Part shown: positions 5,335 to 7,341 of the stretch, piece by piece
Layout of the letters: the number at the start of each line of letters is the position of its first letter
Position numbering within the stretch: the stretch's first letter is position 1
Assembly: GCA_902478395.1 (NCBI GenBank)
Contig: CABSKZ010000134.1
Location: 1-7,341 of the forward strand
Direction of reading: 5' to 3'
Length of the DNA stretch: 7,341 nucleotides
Origin: an uncultured Eubacteriales bacterium
GTDB lineage: Bacteria; Bacillota; Clostridia; UBA1381; UBA9506
The notes under the pieces: generated by a model
What the model was told of the DNA's origin: nothing
Databases searched by the model: none
Seen by the model: only the letters and a program-made list of their open reading frames with translations
Made by a program: the position numbers and the translations under genes

Positions 5335-6837
5335 TTACTGCGTGGACTTGACAAATTTACTTTCGGTTGCCACTTTTTTATCAGAAGTATCTTTATATTT
5401 TCGAATGGCGACACCGGCCTTATTAATCGGAATAATAGTTCCCGCTCCACCGACACAGCCGCCGGGGCAAGCCATGCCCTCGAGCAGGTATCCGTTGCGC
5501 TTGCCGGCTTTGGCTACCGTGAGCATTTTTCGGCATTCGGTCAGGGTTTCCGCGCGGTCTACCGGGATTTCCCAATCCGGGTCGATGGTATGGACGGCAT
5601 TGACAATTGCCTCCGCCACGCCGCCAGCAACCGCATAGCCCCGGCCTGCGGCGGTTGCGTCGTCAAACGCCTCGTCTCCTGTTTGTTCATTAATTGTGAT
5701 GCCTTTGGCAACCATCATACCCATCAATTCCTCGAAGGTAATGACAAAATCGACGTCGCTGCGGACACTCCGGCGCATTGCTTCCAGCTTTTTTGCCGAG
5801 CAGGGGCCGATAAAGACGACCTTTGCGTCGGGATGCTCCTCTTTAATCATCCGCGCGGTAACGACCATCGGGGTCAGACCGGTGGACACACAGTCCGCAA
5901 TTTCCGGGAAAAAGCTTTTTGCCATTGCGGCCCAGGAAGGACAGCAGGAGGTGGCCATGAAGGGCATTTTATCCGGAACGCATTCCATAAAGTGTTTGGC
6001 CTCGTGGGCGGTGCCGATATCCGCGCCGACGGCGACTTCATAGACATCGTAAAACCCGAGCTCTTTCAGGACAGGCTTTATTTTTTCTGGCGTAGCCATG
6101 GGGCCGAGCTGCCCGACGAACGCCGGAGCAATTTCCGCAATGACCTTTCCTCCGTCCAGCATGGCATGAATCAGCTGGAATATTTGGGACTTGTCGGCGA
6201 TAGCGGCAAAGGGGCAATTCACCAAGCACATGCCGCAGGAAACACATTTGTCGTGGTTGATTTTCGCACGTCCCAGCTCGTCGCTTTCTATCGCGTTGAC
6301 ACCGCATGCCTTTGCGCAGGGACGGTCATATTTTGTGATGGCGTTATAAGGGCAGGCTTCCATACAGCGGCCGCAGCGGATACATTTCTCCTTATCGATA
6401 AACGATTTTCCTTTCACCATGCTGACGGCCTGAACCGGGCAGACCGCGGTACAGGGATGCGCCAGGCAGCCGCGGCAGTTGTCCGTTACCATGAAGGACG
6501 TTTCCGGACAGGCCTCGCAGGCAAATTTTATGACGTTGACGAGCGGCGGTTCGTAATAGGTTTCCGGGATGGCACAGGCCTCCACGCCTTCGGTCAGTGG
6601 GGCGGGCTCGTCCACGGGCCTTAGATTCAATCCGAGGGCAAGGCGGACGCGCTCGCCGACGATGGCACGTTCTTTAAACACGCTGTCGCGGTATTTTGCC
6701 ACTTCTCCCGGAATAATGGTATATGGTATTTTTTCGATTTCGCTAAAATCTTTCCCTTCATAGGCAAAACGGGCAACCTCGGTAAAGACTTTTCTGCGGA
6801 TATTGGTAACTGGCGTATAGATTCCGCGCAATGGCAT
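5335..6837 (-). CDS. [FeFe] hydrogenase, group B type
   Basis: A predicted cytoplasmic iron-sulfur enzyme that reduces protons to H2 or oxidises H2, with ferredoxin-type electron carriers. The 500 residues match the usual length of the group B1/B3 family. Cysteine motifs in order: C107/C110; C121-x2-C-x4-C-x3-C133-P; C152-x2-C-x2-C-x3-C162-P; C174/C178; and C198-x2-C-x2-C-x3-C208-P. These indicate at least three and perhaps four [4Fe-4S] clusters. The H-cluster motifs are TSCCPSW (296-302), GPCSAKKLE (344-352) and EGMACPGGCVGG (453-464). The likely ligands are C299, C346, C457 and C461, and C298 is the proton-relay cysteine. Gly344 replaces the Met of the group A MPC motif. ATG 6837 is preceded by AGGAGAGG, rather close to the start. 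It follows the ferredoxin-like gene by 40 bases, so they form an operon ending at the hairpin 5227-5263. H-cluster maturases are not in the window. Confidence 0.95.
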   Translation of the reverse strand: MPLRGIYTPVTNIRRKVFTEVARFAYEGKDFSEIEKIPYTIIPGEVAKYRDSVFKERAIVGERVRLALGLNLRPVDEPAPLTEGVEACAIPETYYEPPLVNVIKFACEACPETSFMVTDNCRGCLAHPCTAVCPVQAVSMVKGKSFIDKEKCIRCGRCMEACPYNAITKYDRPCAKACGVNAIESDELGRAKINHDKCVSCGMCLVNCPFAAIADKSQIFQLIHAMLDGGKVIAEIAPAFVGQLGPMATPEKIKPVLKELGFYDVYEVAVGADIGTAHEAKHFMECVPDKMPFMATSCCPSWAAMAKSFFPEIADCVSTGLTPMVVTARMIKEEHPDAKVVFIGPCSAKKLEAMRRSVRSDVDFVITFEELMGMMVAKGITINEQTGDEAFDDATAAGRGYAVAGGVAEAIVNAVHTIDPDWEIPVDRAETLTECRKMLTVAKAGKRNGYLLEGMACPGGCVGGAGTIIPINKAGVAIRKYKDTSDKKVATESKFVKSTQ

Positions 6838-6877
6838 TCCTCTCCTTTTGTGTGATTACTGTTATAGATTGCAGTTA

Positions 6878-7135
6878 TTATGCTTCGTTTTCCAGAATTT
6901 TAGCCATGACAGTTTGTGTGATTGCATTTTCCAGGCGCTCTCCGTCGATGATGACAACGGGAGCGGTAGCTGCATGGTTTTCCTCCTGCGGGCAGGAAAA
7001 AGGCTCGATTTTAATGCTGACGCCGTCTGTTTTGCCCTTGATTTTTTTTAGGCTCTCGATGGAAGATATGATGTCGATGGAACCGGCCATGACACAGTTG
7101 GAACAGACACAGACTTTTACGGTTACTTTTTTCAT
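6878..7135 (-). CDS. Thioredoxin-fold [2Fe-2S] ferredoxin-like protein with an incomplete cysteine set
   Basis: An 85-residue protein resembling the small thioredoxin-like ferredoxins related to the NuoE C-terminal domain, which often accompany [FeFe] hydrogenases. Residues 1-30 show the typical beta strand, a C-x4-C pair (C9 and C14, with an extra C11) and the helix entry CVMAGSIDIISSIESLKK. A second Cys, C48 in FSCPQEEN, stands where the C-x3-C pair should begin, but its partner position 52 is Glu. PVVIIDGERLENA (59-71) is the closing strand and helix. With only three of four usual ligands, normal [2Fe-2S] binding is doubtful unless C11 substitutes. The start has AAGGTGG upstream on the minus strand. 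It is the first sure gene of the hydrogenase operon and may carry electrons for, or regulate, the hydrogenase; this is inferred from position. Confidence 0.8.
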   Translation of the reverse strand: MKKVTVKVCVCSNCVMAGSIDIISSIESLKKIKGKTDGVSIKIEPFSCPQEENHAATAPVVIIDGERLENAITQTVMAKILENEA

Positions 7136-7161
7136 AAAGACCCACCTTTAAGTATTTTAAT

Positions 7162-7341
7162 TTATTTCAATTCATTGTTTTCAGACCAGATTCTTTTGCG
7201 GAGTACCACCTGGATGGGCATTTCAGGGACGGTGTGGGGAAACGCGCGGCCAATTTCGAACGCACGATAGATTCTCCGCCAGAGGTGTATAATAAACGCT
7301 TTTGCGTTTATTATACCACAAGGGCATATATTCTCACTAAG
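7162..7341 (-). CDS. Open frame running off the window edge (doubtful, 59 residues)
   Basis: The minus-strand frame is open from the right edge for 59 codons to TAA at 7164-7162, ending 26 bases before the ferredoxin-like start. The C-terminal part includes IYRAFEIGRAFPHTVPEMP and ends SENNELK. No start codon with a ribosome-binding site is visible; the first ATG is codon 41. The frame passes straight through the 7287-7316 palindrome and its -10 box, which argues against a gene. It may be the 3' end of an upstream gene in the same operon or simply a chance frame in an untranslated leader. I do not recognise the sequence. Confidence 0.2.
   Translation of the reverse strand, partial: LSENICPCGIINAKAFIIHLWRRIYRAFEIGRAFPHTVPEMPIQVVLRKRIWSENNELK
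7287..7316. repeat. Perfect 13-bp palindrome with four-base loop
   Basis: GTATAATAAACGC (7287-7299) and GCGTTTATTATAC (7304-7316) are perfect inverted repeats around TTTT. Two more pairs (G7285-C7319, T7286-A7318) form if C7317 is bulged. Each arm contains TATAAT on its own strand. No T-run follows on either side, so it is not a normal terminator. It is a candidate operator or promoter-overlapping hairpin for the hydrogenase operon. Confidence 0.7.
7310..7318 (-). promoter_or_regulatory. Extended -10 promoter for the ferredoxin-like/hydrogenase operon
   Basis: On the minus strand the sequence reads TGGTATAAT, a full extended -10 element (TG, one base, perfect TATAAT). No good -35 box is found 16-19 bases upstream, as is common for extended -10 promoters. 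Transcription would start near 7303, inside the palindrome, and give a leader of about 170 bases before the ferredoxin-like gene. Confidence 0.5.

Noticed and set aside
5016..5456. Minus-strand open frame of 146 codons overlapping the hydrogenase 3' end.
   Set aside because: It overlaps the certain hydrogenase in another frame and runs through the terminator hairpin and promoter. The translation is low-complexity in Pro/Ser/Leu and not protein-like.
5590..6624. Plus-strand open frame of 344 codons.
   Set aside because: It lies entirely antisense to the hydrogenase, whose cluster motifs are unmistakable. It has no ribosome-binding site and its His/Gly/Ala-rich composition is that of a shadow frame.
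7198..7231. T-box riboswitch-like words on the minus strand (AGGTGGTACTCCGC and CGTCCCT) in the leader of the hydrogenase operon.
   Set aside because: The T-box core is AGGGTGGNACCGCG followed by the CGTCCCT-type element. Here the core has an inserted base and the order of the two words is reversed. No specifier stem or terminator is seen, and the downstream genes are not amino-acid related.

Overview
The window looks like chromosomal DNA of a Gram-positive anaerobe of the Clostridia, possibly a ruminococcal or oscillospiral relative. This is inferred from four things: consensus AGGAGG ribosome-binding sites, sigma-A type promoters, a group B-type [FeFe] hydrogenase, and a large secreted protein of clostridial modular style. 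No phage, IS element, CRISPR array or defence cassette was recognised, and no clearly new multi-gene system is visible. The oddities are small: short ORFs, palindromes and one degenerate cysteine motif.

Layout, left part (+ strand). Positions 1 to about 50 carry the 3' end of a 5S rRNA, so the window begins at the tail of an rRNA operon. A strong promoter follows (90-117), then a tRNA pair, tRNA-Met (CAT) at 214-290 and tRNA-Glu (TTC) at 294-369, closed by a perfect UUCG-loop terminator (373-405). An AT-rich stretch of about 510 bases without a convincing gene leads to a trans-aconitate 2-methyltransferase (tam, 919-1689). A possible 31-codon leader ORF and two small dyads lie just upstream of tam. 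Positions 1690-2193 have no firm gene. They hold a doubtful 43-codon ORF, a bidirectional terminator (2019-2048) and a nested inverted repeat.

Middle (- strand). Positions 2194-4965 encode a 923-residue secreted protein. It has three lectin-like beta-sandwich modules alternating with two Ig-like DPDGD repeats, and a C-terminal beta domain. No catalytic domain or surface anchor is recognisable. It has its own promoter and a textbook Shine-Dalgarno. A 47-codon ORF with an equally good Shine-Dalgarno starts divergently inside that promoter region, followed by a G-rich, quadruplex-capable tract.

Right part (- strand). A two-gene unit is transcribed from the right edge leftwards: a small thioredoxin-fold ferredoxin-like protein (6878-7135), then a 500-residue group B [FeFe] hydrogenase (5335-6837), ending at a strong hairpin terminator (5227-5263). 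A perfect 13-bp palindrome containing an extended -10 promoter lies about 170 bases upstream of the first gene and is a good candidate for the operon promoter and operator. The hydrogenase pair fits fermentative redox balancing with ferredoxin electrons. The tam gene and the secreted protein appear to be independent units.
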